Source: Alphaproteobacteria bacterium
GTDB lineage: Bacteria > Pseudomonadota > Alphaproteobacteria > Micavibrionales > Micavibrionaceae
Assembly (NCBI GenBank): GCA_030427765.1
Contig: JAUICS010000068.1
Coordinates: 1-6,962 of the forward strand
Direction: 5' to 3'
Length of the DNA: 6,962 nucleotides
A program made the position numbers and the translations under genes. Below the pieces are notes generated by a model. The model did no database searches. It saw nothing but the letters and a program-made list of their open reading frames with translations, and was not told the DNA's origin. Shown here piece by piece: positions 1-5,770 of this stretch; position 1 is the first letter of the stretch, and each line of letters starts with the position of its first letter.

Positions 1-883
1 CTGCAGACACAACGTTTTTCGCGACGTAACGTGCCGCATATGCAGCTGAACGGTCAACCTTTGTCGGGTCTTTACCGGAGAATGCGCCGCCGCCGTGTGG
101 TGCCGCACCACCATATGTATCAACGATGATTTTACGGCCTGTTAAACCGGCATCACCAACCGGACCGCCAATAACAAAACGGCCAGTCGGGTTGATGTAA
201 AGTTCATCATCCGGACACATCCAGCCATCGGGAAGGGCATCTTCAATATAAGGGCGGACGATTTTTGCAACATCTTCCTGACTTAAGCCGTCGGAATGCT
301 GCGTTGATAGAACGACAGATGTCGCACGAACCGGATGCTCATCTTTAAATTCCAACGTTACCTGTGATTTTGCGTCTGGACCCAATTCAGGAACTTTTCC
401 GGAATGACGTGCCTCGGCAAGTAGACGTAGAATTTTGTGAGAGTAATAGATAGCGGCAGGCATTAATGCCTCGTTATCGCGGCATGCATAACCGAACATG
501 ATACCCTGGTCACCGGCACCGTCATCTTTGTCTTCTGCACTATCAACACCTTGTGCGATGTCTGCAGATTGTTTATGAAGTTTGATGTCGACATTCACTG
601 TTTCCCAGTTGAAGCCGTCTTGCTCATATCCGATGTTTTTGATCGCTTCGCGTGTGGCTTTTTCAATTTCGTCATGCGTAACTTCTTGTGCGCAGCGTGT
701 TTCACCGGCAAGAACAACAGTGTCCGGACAGACAAGTGTTTCCGCGGCCACACGCGCAACCGGGTCTTTTGCTAGGAATAGATCAACGATAGCATCTGAA
801 ATACGGTCACATACCTTGTCTGGGTGACCTTCTGATACGGATTCACTAGTGAAAATGTAATCTTTTAATGATGATTGTTGCAT
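1..883 (-). CDS. metK: S-adenosylmethionine synthetase (methionine adenosyltransferase), 3' end outside the window
   Basis: MetK makes S-adenosylmethionine from methionine and ATP in the cytosol, releasing phosphate and pyrophosphate. I translated 294 uninterrupted codons from ATG 883-881; the usual length is about 385-390, so roughly 90-100 C-terminal residues lie beyond base 1. The family signatures are all visible: [13 protein letters not shown] at residues 11-23 (His20 and Asp22 at the ATP/Mg site), GAGDQG at 122-127 (signature 1) and the glycine-rich GGGAFSGKD at 264-272 (signature 2, phosphate-binding loop). No frameshift or missing key residue is seen in the visible part. The start at 883 has AGGA at 893-890 with 6-base spacing and gives a normal N-terminus. 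An in-frame ATG at 907-905, with AAGGG at 918-914, would add eight residues (MPPYSGHI) and cannot be excluded. The gene follows the XRE regulator after a 128-base leader that contains symmetry elements. The assignment is certain; only the exact start is open. Confidence 0.98.
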   Translation of the reverse strand, partial: MQQSSLKDYIFTSESVSEGHPDKVCDRISDAIVDLFLAKDPVARVAAETLVCPDTVVLAGETRCAQEVTHDEIEKATREAIKNIGYEQDGFNWETVNVDIKLHKQSADIAQGVDSAEDKDDGAGDQGIMFGYACRDNEALMPAAIYYSHKILRLLAEARHSGKVPELGPDAKSQVTLEFKDEHPVRATSVVLSTQHSDGLSQEDVAKIVRPYIEDALPDGWMCPDDELYINPTGRFVIGGPVGDAGLTGRKIIVDTYGGAAPHGGGAFSGKDPTKVDRSAAYAARYVAKNVVSA

Positions 884-889
884 AATATG

Positions 890-893
890 TCCT
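890..893 (-). promoter_or_regulatory. Ribosome binding site for the metK start at 883
   Basis: On the minus strand AGGA lies six bases before ATG 883. A nearby CCT (904-902) could pair with its AGG (893-891), giving a small hairpin over this site. This is one of two good start/ribosome-site pairs for metK. Confidence 0.6.
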
Positions 894-904
894 GAATATG
901 GAGG

Positions 905-918
905 CATAAACTACCCTT
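905..918 (-). promoter_or_regulatory. Alternative metK ribosome binding site and in-frame upstream start
   Basis: AAGGG (918-914) is followed after six bases by ATG 907-905, which is in frame with metK eight codons upstream of ATG 883. The spacing is as good as at the downstream site. Typical MetK N-termini favour the downstream start, so this may be a second start, a leftover, or a site used under some conditions. The AAGGGT at 918-913 is fully complementary to ACCCTT at 977-972 upstream. Confidence 0.35.
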
Positions 919-933
919 CGTCGTTTGTTGAAG

Positions 934-962
934 ATTAAAATAAGTATTTTTGCGGATGTTAT
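934..962 (-). promoter_or_regulatory. Candidate metK promoter
   Basis: On the minus strand ATAACA (962-957) matches the -35 consensus at 4 of 6 bases. It is followed, after 17 bases, by TTTAAT (939-934), which matches the -10 consensus at 5 of 6. Transcription would begin near 927. The inverted repeat at 947-971 would then overlap the -35 element and act as DNA rather than RNA. A competing reading is TTGAAA (984-979) with GATAAC (963-958), but its 15-base spacer is short. The region is AT-rich, so either match could be chance. Confidence 0.25.
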
Positions 963-971
963 CGGCAAAAA
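947..971. repeat. 25-base near-perfect inverted repeat upstream of metK
   Basis: On the minus strand the left arm TTTTTGCCGAT (971-961) and right arm ATCCGCAAAAA (957-947) are complementary at 10 of 11 positions around an AAC centre; only C964/C954 fails to pair. It is not an intrinsic terminator: the T run precedes the stem and the A run follows it, and the same holds on the other strand. It is either an operator for a dimeric DNA-binding protein, possibly the neighbouring XRE regulator, or a leader hairpin. Confidence 0.6.
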
Positions 972-1011
972 AAGGGTGTTTCAAGAAATATTTGATATGT
1001 TTATGTGGGAT

Positions 1012-1449
1012 TTAATGGTTTCTGTGGTCGGCAATGGACCTGATAAACCGCATAACTTCCTTACGGAATTTCGGATCTTCTATTGAATAATAAGCCTTTA
1101 CAAGCTCAATAGTTTCTTTTTCCAAAAGAATGCTATCGTCGATAAATTTATCTTGTTCGCCTTCGGCAAAACCAAAGTTATTTTTCGTGCCTTGGGCATC
1201 GTCGTTGCTTGGATCTTTAAAAAACCAGTTTGGATCAACTTCCAGAATTTTGGATATTTCAAATAAACGACCGGCACTGATCCGGTTTGAACCGCGCTCG
1301 TATTTCTGTACCTGCTGAAATGTCAGGCCGAGCATCTCAGCCAGTTTTTCCTGGCTTATTCCCATAATGTTGCGACGAACTCTTAGTCGTTGACCAACAT
1401 GTTCATCCATGGACGTTGCACGTCCTTTTGTTTTCGTTGGCTTGGTCAT
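1012..1449 (-). CDS. XRE (Cro/CI)-family transcriptional regulator next to metK
   Basis: This 145-residue cytosolic protein is predicted to bind DNA as a dimer. An HTH_3-type domain covers about residues 18-75: ISQEKLAEML (31-40) is the scaffold helix, GLT (41-43) the turn and FQQVQKYERG (44-53) the recognition helix, followed by the common SAGRLFEISKILEV segment. An acidic, probably flexible linker (79-107) leads to a C-terminal helical piece with DPKFRKEVMRFIRSIAD (125-141), as in short alphaproteobacterial XRE regulators. There is no peptidase, cupin or other sensor domain. The ATG at 1449 has AGGGA at 1465-1461, an 11-base spacing that is rather long. Met14 (1410) is an alternative start that keeps the whole HTH. 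The gene has its own upstream region with a candidate promoter and palindromes, suggesting autoregulation. Its place before metK suggests, but does not prove, a link to SAM or methionine supply. The family is clear; the target is unknown. Confidence 0.93.
   Translation of the reverse strand: MTKPTKTKGRATSMDEHVGQRLRVRRNIMGISQEKLAEMLGLTFQQVQKYERGSNRISAGRLFEISKILEVDPNWFFKDPSNDDAQGTKNNFGFAEGEQDKFIDDSILLEKETIELVKAYYSIEDPKFRKEVMRFIRSIADHRNH
1411..1425. repeat. Perfect short hairpin inside the xre 5' coding region
   Basis: GGACGT and ACGTCC flank a three-base loop, ending exactly one base before the ATG of Met14 (1410-1408). In mRNA this six-pair stem would sit just before the alternative start and would mask the GGA that could serve it. 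It may influence which start is used, or be chance. Confidence 0.45.
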
Positions 1450-1460
1450 AACAATTTATT

Positions 1461-1465
1461 TCCCT
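1461..1465 (-). promoter_or_regulatory. Ribosome binding site of the XRE gene
   Basis: AGGGA on the minus strand lies 11 bases before ATG 1449. The spacing is longer than ideal, but no better purine run is nearby. Confidence 0.5.
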
Positions 1466-1479
1466 AAAGCGATCTTATG

Positions 1480-1499
1480 ATAATACCACAAAAGTATTA
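1480..1499 (-). promoter_or_regulatory. Candidate xre promoter overlapped by an inverted repeat
   Basis: On the minus strand TGGTATTAT (1488-1480) fits an extended -10 element: TG, one base, then TATTAT, 5 of 6 to consensus. Transcription would start near 1473, leaving about 24 bases of leader with the AGGGA site. No good -35 is seen, which an extended -10 can tolerate. The half-sites TAATAC (1499-1494) and GTATTA (1486-1481) form an inverted repeat with a seven-base spacer directly on the -10. This is a natural position for an autorepressor operator. Confidence 0.4.
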
Positions 1500-1500
1500 A
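1488..1500. repeat. Direct repeat copy 2 (ACWAAAGTATTAA)
   Basis: Written on the plus strand, this 13-base element matches the one at 1571-1583 at 12 of 13 positions, 83 bases away. It includes the left half-site of the xre promoter inverted repeat. A shorter related piece, AAGTATT, occurs at 942-948 before metK. Confidence 0.45.
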
Positions 1501-1513
1501 GTTTGTTTTTATA

Positions 1514-1536
1514 ATTGCATTACGCAATCGCGTAAT
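1514..1536. repeat. Overlapping palindromes upstream of the XRE gene
   Basis: On the minus strand ATTACGC (1536-1530) and GCGTAAT (1525-1519) are perfect seven-base arms around GATT. A second palindrome overlaps it: ATTGC (1528-1524) and GCAAT (1518-1514) around GTAAT. Neither is followed by a T run on the minus strand, so this is not a normal terminator for lnt. It lies 65-87 bases before the xre start, where an operator or activator site would sit. Confidence 0.55.
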
Positions 1537-1570
1537 CCTTTTAAGCTTATTTTTTGTACAATTCTACTAG

Positions 1571-1583
1571 ACTAAAGTATTAA
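1571..1583. repeat. Direct repeat copy 1 (ACWAAAGTATTAA)
   Basis: The first of two nearly identical 13-base elements in the lnt-xre gap; the other is at 1488-1500. It lacks the second half-site found in the other copy. It could be a distal half-operator for the regulator. Confidence 0.4.
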
Positions 1584-1599
1584 ACTATATTTACTACAA

Positions 1600-3243
1600 T
1601 TATTCATATATGTTGTACGGTAATTTACTACTTAAAATATATGTAAAAAACAATACGGCAATCATACTCATGAATATAATGTCTCCAAACTTTGAATAGG
1701 GTGTAACCTCACCTAAAGGTTTTATAAGATAAACATCTGTATACCCCGTTTTGTTCAATTTTAAATTTGAAATTGTTCTTCCAATCGGGTCAATTGCGGC
1801 GGAAACCCCTGTGCTTGCTGCTCTATAGAGAGGGAGGCCTTCTTCAATAGCACGATAGATTGTCTGGGTTAAATGCTGGTATGGGCCGGATGACACACCG
1901 TACCATGCGTCGTTTGTCACATTTATTATCCATTCTGGTTTACGGTTTTGTGATGTTCCTATTATATCTCCCGGGAAAATTGCCTCATAGCAAATTAATG
2001 GACTAAAGCTGGGGATATCCCCTGTAAATAGTGTTTTGGGACCGCTTCCACTTTGAAATCCTGATAGGTTTACGATGGGTTTTATGGGCAGATAGTTTTC
2101 AAATGGCAAGTATTCCCCGAAGGGGACAAGGTGTGATTTGTTATAACGCGCACGTATTTGGTTGTTTTTATCAATGGCTAGAAATGCGTTGTAATGTGTA
2201 ACATTGTCGCCGTCCTTTTCACGGATAAGGGCACCCGAGAATAGGTAGCTGTTTTTCCCAAGGCTTTTAAGCGTGTTGGAAATCATTTGTCCTGCTTGAG
2301 GGGAATTCAAAATGGCAGGGTTTATCGATGTTTCTGGCCATAGGAGAATGATGTTATCACTCTTTACATCGCTTGCTTTGGAGATGTTGAGGTGTTTTGT
2401 AAAATTGCGTTCCAAATAAGCCGGATCCCATTTTTCGGCCTGCGGAATGCTTGGCTGGACAAGGCGTATTGTTGTCCGTTCATCATATTGTGTGACGTTA
2501 TCGGCCATACGTATATGGCCATAGATGAATGTAACGCCTAACATTGATATGAGTGAGGCTGAGGTTATTAATGACGTCTTCGATTTATAGCCGTGAAGAT
2601 ATATGAAGCCCAATCCAAATCCAATTATTATGGTGATCAGCGTAAGGCCATAAATACCGAAAACGGATACGGATTGTGCGATTTCCAGCGTGCCGCCCCA
2701 TGTGTAACCAAACAAATTCCATGGAAAGCCGGTAAAAATATGGCCGCGTATCCATTCGGTGAGGGCAAGCAGTGCGGCAGAGGCTAAAAAACCCGCGACT
2801 TTTTGGATTGTGATATACGATAATATATATCCAAATACTCCGTAAAAGAGTGACAGGAATGCAGGTAATGCTAGTAATGCCAATGGATACGCCCAGTAAT
2901 ACGGGTTTCCGTCAACCAATAATGCGTTACCTATCCAGTACAATCCGGCGGTGAAATACCCAAGTCCATATAAATACCCGACCATGAAATATTCACGACG
3001 TTTTAGGGTGTCGTTAAAACAGGTGAAAAAGACGGCGAGTGATAAAAGCAGTATAGGCCATAAAAAGAGTGGTGCCATACCTAATGCACCAAGAAGACCG
3101 CATAAAAATGCCTTGAAATATGGTGATAAAAAGATGTTTTGGAGTGTGATTAAATAATTATTCTTGCGGAATATTCCGTATGCGCATTTTGCTGACTCGT
3201 CTGGGGTCCGCTTCAATAATTTCAAAGACCATTCCACTTTCAT
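1600..3243 (-). CDS. lnt: Apolipoprotein N-acyltransferase
   Basis: Lnt is an inner-membrane enzyme that adds a third acyl chain, from a phospholipid, to the N-terminal cysteine of signal-peptidase-II-cleaved lipoproteins. The 547 residues compare with about 510 in E. coli. Hydrophobic segments fall near residues 44-74 (a double segment), 85-108, 117-147, 150-166, 190-216 and 224-241, with a closing segment at 520-537. The nitrilase-like periplasmic domain covers about 257-510. The catalytic triad is visible: Glu304 in LLWPETS, Lys369 in YNKSHLVPFGEYLP and Cys418 in SPLICYEAIFPG. NVTNDAWYG at 441-449 and the following YQHL are also conserved. The start is uncertain. No ATG, GTG or TTG lies between the corC stop and Met56 (GMAP), which is inside the first membrane segment, so translation must begin within corC. 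ATG 3243 has GAGG only one base away. GTG 3237 has TGAGG seven bases upstream and may be better; TTG at 3225 or 3216 is possible. The function is certain. Confidence 0.96.
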   Translation of the reverse strand: MKVEWSLKLLKRTPDESAKCAYGIFRKNNYLITLQNIFLSPYFKAFLCGLLGALGMAPLFLWPILLLSLAVFFTCFNDTLKRREYFMVGYLYGLGYFTAGLYWIGNALLVDGNPYYWAYPLALLALPAFLSLFYGVFGYILSYITIQKVAGFLASAALLALTEWIRGHIFTGFPWNLFGYTWGGTLEIAQSVSVFGIYGLTLITIIIGFGLGFIYLHGYKSKTSLITSASLISMLGVTFIYGHIRMADNVTQYDERTTIRLVQPSIPQAEKWDPAYLERNFTKHLNISKASDVKSDNIILLWPETSINPAILNSPQAGQMISNTLKSLGKNSYLFSGALIREKDGDNVTHYNAFLAIDKNNQIRARYNKSHLVPFGEYLPFENYLPIKPIVNLSGFQSGSGPKTLFTGDIPSFSPLICYEAIFPGDIIGTSQNRKPEWIINVTNDAWYGVSSGPYQHLTQTIYRAIEEGLPLYRAASTGVSAAIDPIGRTISNLKLNKTGYTDVYLIKPLGEVTPYSKFGDIIFMSMIAVLFFTYILSSKLPYNIYE

Positions 3244-4150
3244 GCCTCAACACTTCACCGCGTGCAGGTACGCGTCGTGCAATTGTAAACACCAGACCGC
3301 CAAGCGTGTCAACTTCATCGCGCTCTTCCTCGGATAGAAGTTCGCCGAATTCTTTTTCAAATTCTTCAACATCCACACGGGCATCGGCTATAACAGAGCC
3401 ATCTGACAGGATACGGACTTCCGGTGCTACCTCGATATCATGCTCGTCATAGAATTCACCAACAATGGTTTCAATAAGGTCGCCAATGGTGATCAGCCCG
3501 TCAACACCGCCGAATTCATCAATAACCAGTGCCATGTGACGACGTGTTTCACGCATTTCCAACAATAGATCCAAAACCGGGATGGTTGGCGATACAATCG
3601 GCATGTCACGGACAATTGATTCAATATTCAGGTTTGAATTTTCAGGAAGAGCCAAAACCATATCTTTTATGTGAAGGCTGCCGATAATGTTATCAAGTTC
3701 GTCTTTGTACACGGGGAAGCGGCTGTGTGGATGCTCGCTAATCAATTTTAAAATACTGTCACGGTCGTTTTCAACATCTATGGCAATGATGTCTGCACGC
3801 GGCACCATAATATCCATGGCGCGCAGGTCACGTACTTTCAAAACGTTTGAAATAAGCTTTTTTTCATGAATGGCGGCCGGAAGATGTTCGTTAATTTCAC
3901 CGTTTTCATCAACGTATTCTTCAAGGGTTTTACGGAGGGCATCGTCATTCTTTTTTTGCAGGGCGGATTTAAGCCATGAAATCAAGCCGGCATCCTTATG
4001 CCCGTTGGTGCCGTTGCCGTTCACATATGTGGAAGGGTTTTCCCCAAGTGATTGTGGTTGTGATGTTTCGGATGACGGGGGAGGTTCCGATGGTTCCTCG
4101 GATGGTGAAGCGTCAGTTTCCGCCGTATTTGAATAGGTTTTTTTAATCAT
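3158..4150 (-). CDS. corC: CorC/YbeX-type CBS-domain protein (short HlyC/TlyC family)
   Basis: This is a soluble member of the CorC/HlyC family, linked historically to Mg/Co efflux with CorA and, for E. coli YbeX, to ribosome metabolism. Of the 330 residues, about 1-55 are a low-complexity, probably disordered tail rich in Ser, Pro, Glu, Asn and Gly. A first CBS motif follows at about 106-165 (VRDLRAMDIMVPRADI, then SRFPVYKDELDNIIGSLHIKD). The second is at about 180-235, with HMALVIDEFGGVDGLITIGDLIETIVGE at its end. A CorC_HlyC (transporter-associated) domain covers about 243-327. The membrane DUF21 domain of the long family members is absent, as is normal for ybeX. The start is 26 bases after the ybeY stop, with only a weak purine stretch (CGAGTTAGAG) before ATG. 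The end overlaps lnt by about 80-86 bases, pointing to coupled translation. The family is certain; the biochemical role is inferred from homologues. Confidence 0.94.
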   Translation of the reverse strand: MIKKTYSNTAETDASPSEEPSEPPPSSETSQPQSLGENPSTYVNGNGTNGHKDAGLISWLKSALQKKNDDALRKTLEEYVDENGEINEHLPAAIHEKKLISNVLKVRDLRAMDIMVPRADIIAIDVENDRDSILKLISEHPHSRFPVYKDELDNIIGSLHIKDMVLALPENSNLNIESIVRDMPIVSPTIPVLDLLLEMRETRRHMALVIDEFGGVDGLITIGDLIETIVGEFYDEHDIEVAPEVRILSDGSVIADARVDVEEFEKEFGELLSEEERDEVDTLGGLVFTIARRVPARGEVLRHESGMVFEIIEADPRRVSKMRIRNIPQE

Positions 4151-4176
4151 CTCTAACTCGCCGATTATGCCATGGT

Positions 4177-4716
4177 TTATATATGTTGATAAGGGTTTTT
4201 AATTCCAAAATTGTTTAAAATTTGAATTTCCAGATTTTCCATCTGTTTTGCATCGTCATCATGCTCATGCGTATATCCAATGACATGAAGGTATCCGTGC
4301 AAAATCAAATGTGTTACGTGGTCGGTAAATGCCTTGTTTTGTTCATCCGCTTCTTTTTCAATTGTATCATAGGCCAGGATTAAATCACCAAGATGAAAAT
4401 TGTCGTCCATCAATAATTCCTCCGGAATATCAACGATTTGACCGTTTTCACTTTCTAATGACGGGAATGAGAGGATGTTTGTCGGTTTATCCTTTGCACG
4501 GTATTGTGCGTTCAGTTCCTTTACATGGTCATCATTGGATAGTGATATGCTGATCTCACAATCCTTATCAGGAACGTTGTTGAGTGATGGTGCATTTAAA
4601 AACGCATTTTCAAGTGTATGTTTTATTTTGTTTTCTAGATCATTGTATTCACTTGATTTCCAGCGATCATCGTCGATGGAGATATCAATGTTTAGATTTT
4701 TGTTGAGGGAAGTCAT
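4177..4716 (-). CDS. ybeY: Endoribonuclease YbeY (rRNA maturation factor)
   Basis: YbeY is a single-strand-specific zinc metallo-endoribonuclease that takes part in 16S rRNA 3'-end maturation and 70S ribosome quality control. The 179 residues are in the usual range. The zinc site is visible as HGYLHVIGYTHEHDDD, with ligands His140, His144 and His150. The conserved YRAKDKPTNILSFP is at 72-85 and HLGDLILAYDTI at 108-119. The residue before the third histidine is Thr where most relatives have Asp (GYDH), and an extra His follows at 152. The catalytic histidines are intact, so activity is expected. Only 18 bases separate it from the phoH stop, and that AT-only-like gap has no Shine-Dalgarno sequence, so it is probably translated by coupling to phoH. 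NIDISIDDDRW near the start is the normal YbeY beginning, supporting ATG 4716. Confidence 0.96.
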   Translation of the reverse strand: MTSLNKNLNIDISIDDDRWKSSEYNDLENKIKHTLENAFLNAPSLNNVPDKDCEISISLSNDDHVKELNAQYRAKDKPTNILSFPSLESENGQIVDIPEELLMDDNFHLGDLILAYDTIEKEADEQNKAFTDHVTHLILHGYLHVIGYTHEHDDDAKQMENLEIQILNNFGIKNPYQHI

Positions 4717-4734
4717 TTTAAAATACTGAAAATA

Positions 4735-5727
4735 TTATTTTTTTGCTTTTTCGTAGGCGTTAATAATCTTTGACACTAGCCCATGACGTATAACGTCTTC
4801 TGATGTGAAGTGTATTTTGGCAATTTCATGCACATTTTTTAGAATTTTTTCGGCCTCAATCAAGCCAGAATGGGTGCCTTTTGGCAAGTCGATTTGTGTA
4901 ATGTCACCATTGACAACCATACGCGTGCCTTCGCCCATACGTGTTAAGAACATTTTCATTTGCATCGATGTTGTGTTTTGGGCCTCATCCATGACGACAA
5001 AAGCATTTTTTAGTGTACGCCCACGCATGAAGGCGAGGGGGGCAATCTCGATACGTCCATCTTCGATAAGTTTTTCAACGTCTCTAATGTGCATCATGTC
5101 GTGCAAGGCATCGTATATCGGACGCAGATAAGGGTCGATTTTTTCCTGCATGTCGCCGGGTAGAAAGCCAAGATGCTCACCGGCCTCAACCGCGGGACGG
5201 CAGAATATCATGCGTTCGATTTCTTTTTTCTGGTATAACGATACGGCCATTGCCACCGCCAGATAGGTTTTTCCAGTACCGGCCGGACCAATACCGAATA
5301 CCATGTCGTGCGAATTCATCGCTTTTATATATTCGGCCTGTCTTGGGGATCGGGGTGATAAAGATTTCTTCTTTAAATGGATGACCGTTTTGTCATCCAG
5401 ATAATCCTCGATTGAATACCCGTTTTCCTCACGCTGCGGATTTTGGTGGAAACGGATGGCGGCCTTAACATCCTGTGACGTTACATTCTGCTTTTTCTTA
5501 AGACGGTCCCACAGAACATATAGAATGTCCTGTGCTGCCTGTACGTGGCTATGTTCACCGCTTACATGGATTTCGTTTCCACGGGTTTCTATGGAAAGTT
5601 CTAGCGCGTGTTCCATGATTTGGAGGTTTGAATTATGTTCCCCCACGAGTTCCGGCAAGAGCGTAGTGTCCTCGAAACTAAGCGCGTGGGTAATTCGTTG
5701 ATGCTCGGTATCGTCTATAACTGTCAT
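4735..5727 (-). CDS. phoH: PhoH-family P-loop ATPase (YbeZ type)
   Basis: This cytosolic ATPase of the YbeZ group works with YbeY in RNA metabolism and ribosome quality control in E. coli; its exact reaction is not settled. Of the 330 residues, about 18-95 form the small N-terminal KH-like part (NLQIMEHALELSIETRGNEI, then AQDILYVLWDRL). The PhoH ATPase domain covers about 122-325. Walker A is GPAGTGKT at 147-154, Walker B is VVMDEAQN at 244-251, and the sensor-like VNGDITQIDLP at 272-282 and THSGL at 285-289 are typical. ATG 5727 is the first possible start, since an in-frame TAG lies four codons upstream. AGGA abuts the ATG with no spacing, so normal Shine-Dalgarno pairing looks poor. The mRNA may be leaderless from a promoter just upstream, or initiation may use other features. 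The gene heads the tightly spaced phoH-ybeY-corC-lnt unit. Function beyond the family is inferred from homologues. Confidence 0.96.
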   Translation of the reverse strand: MTVIDDTEHQRITHALSFEDTTLLPELVGEHNSNLQIMEHALELSIETRGNEIHVSGEHSHVQAAQDILYVLWDRLKKKQNVTSQDVKAAIRFHQNPQREENGYSIEDYLDDKTVIHLKKKSLSPRSPRQAEYIKAMNSHDMVFGIGPAGTGKTYLAVAMAVSLYQKKEIERMIFCRPAVEAGEHLGFLPGDMQEKIDPYLRPIYDALHDMMHIRDVEKLIEDGRIEIAPLAFMRGRTLKNAFVVMDEAQNTTSMQMKMFLTRMGEGTRMVVNGDITQIDLPKGTHSGLIEAEKILKNVHEIAKIHFTSEDVIRHGLVSKIINAYEKAKK

Positions 5728-5735
5728 TCCTAATG

Positions 5736-5764
5736 TCTATAATGCGCCAAAAGGTTCTAATGAA
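5736..5764 (-). promoter_or_regulatory. Weak candidate phoH promoter
   Basis: On the minus strand TATAGA (5741-5736) is -10-like and sits 17 bases after TTCATT (5764-5759), a poor -35 match (3 of 6). Transcription would start one or two bases before ATG 5727, giving an almost leaderless mRNA. This fits the absence of a properly spaced ribosome site. The match is weak. Confidence 0.2.
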
Positions 5765-5770
5765 CAGTTA

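Larger units (their letters stand above)
913..977 (-). promoter_or_regulatory. Possible structured metK leader
   Basis: In the minus-strand sense, ACCCTT (977-972) pairs perfectly with AAGGGT (918-913), which contains the ribosome binding site of the upstream metK start. This stem would stack directly on the hairpin made by the 971-947 inverted repeat, with an A/U-rich single strand (946-919) completing the loop. I compared it from memory with SAM-II and SAM/SAH aptamers and saw no match. It could be an unlisted regulatory leader or chance pairing in AT-rich DNA. It only exists as RNA if transcription starts upstream of 977. Confidence 0.3.

Noticed and set aside
551..827. Two plus-strand open frames of 74 and 81 codons opposite metK
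   Set aside because: They lie fully inside conserved metK coding sequence on the other strand, show no recognisable domain, and are antisense shadows.
947..971. Intrinsic terminator for the XRE gene
   Set aside because: The stem is preceded by T and followed by A on both strands, the opposite of what an intrinsic terminator needs.
884..1011. A known SAM riboswitch (SAM-II or SAM/SAH) before metK
   Set aside because: I could not match the conserved core sequences of these classes from memory. Only an unclassified stem arrangement is visible.
1519..1536. Intrinsic terminator for lnt
   Set aside because: The palindrome is perfect but is not followed by a T run in the direction of lnt transcription, and the stem is only seven pairs.
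4023..4135. Short repeated GGTTCC/GATGG pieces in the corC 5' region as a DNA repeat array
   Set aside because: They are irregular and explained by the low-complexity Ser/Pro/Glu coding segment of CorC.
3180..4136. Plus-strand serine-rich open frames opposite corC
   Set aside because: Their composition mirrors the acidic and Pro/Ser-rich codons of corC on the other strand, and no domain is recognisable.
5754..5765. GTTC-ATTA-GAAC before phoH as a possible LexA box
   Set aside because: The alphaproteobacterial SOS box is a direct repeat, GTTC-N7-GTTC. This is a short inverted repeat with a four-base spacer and the wrong polarity for the GAAC-N4-GTTC type, so it is most likely chance.
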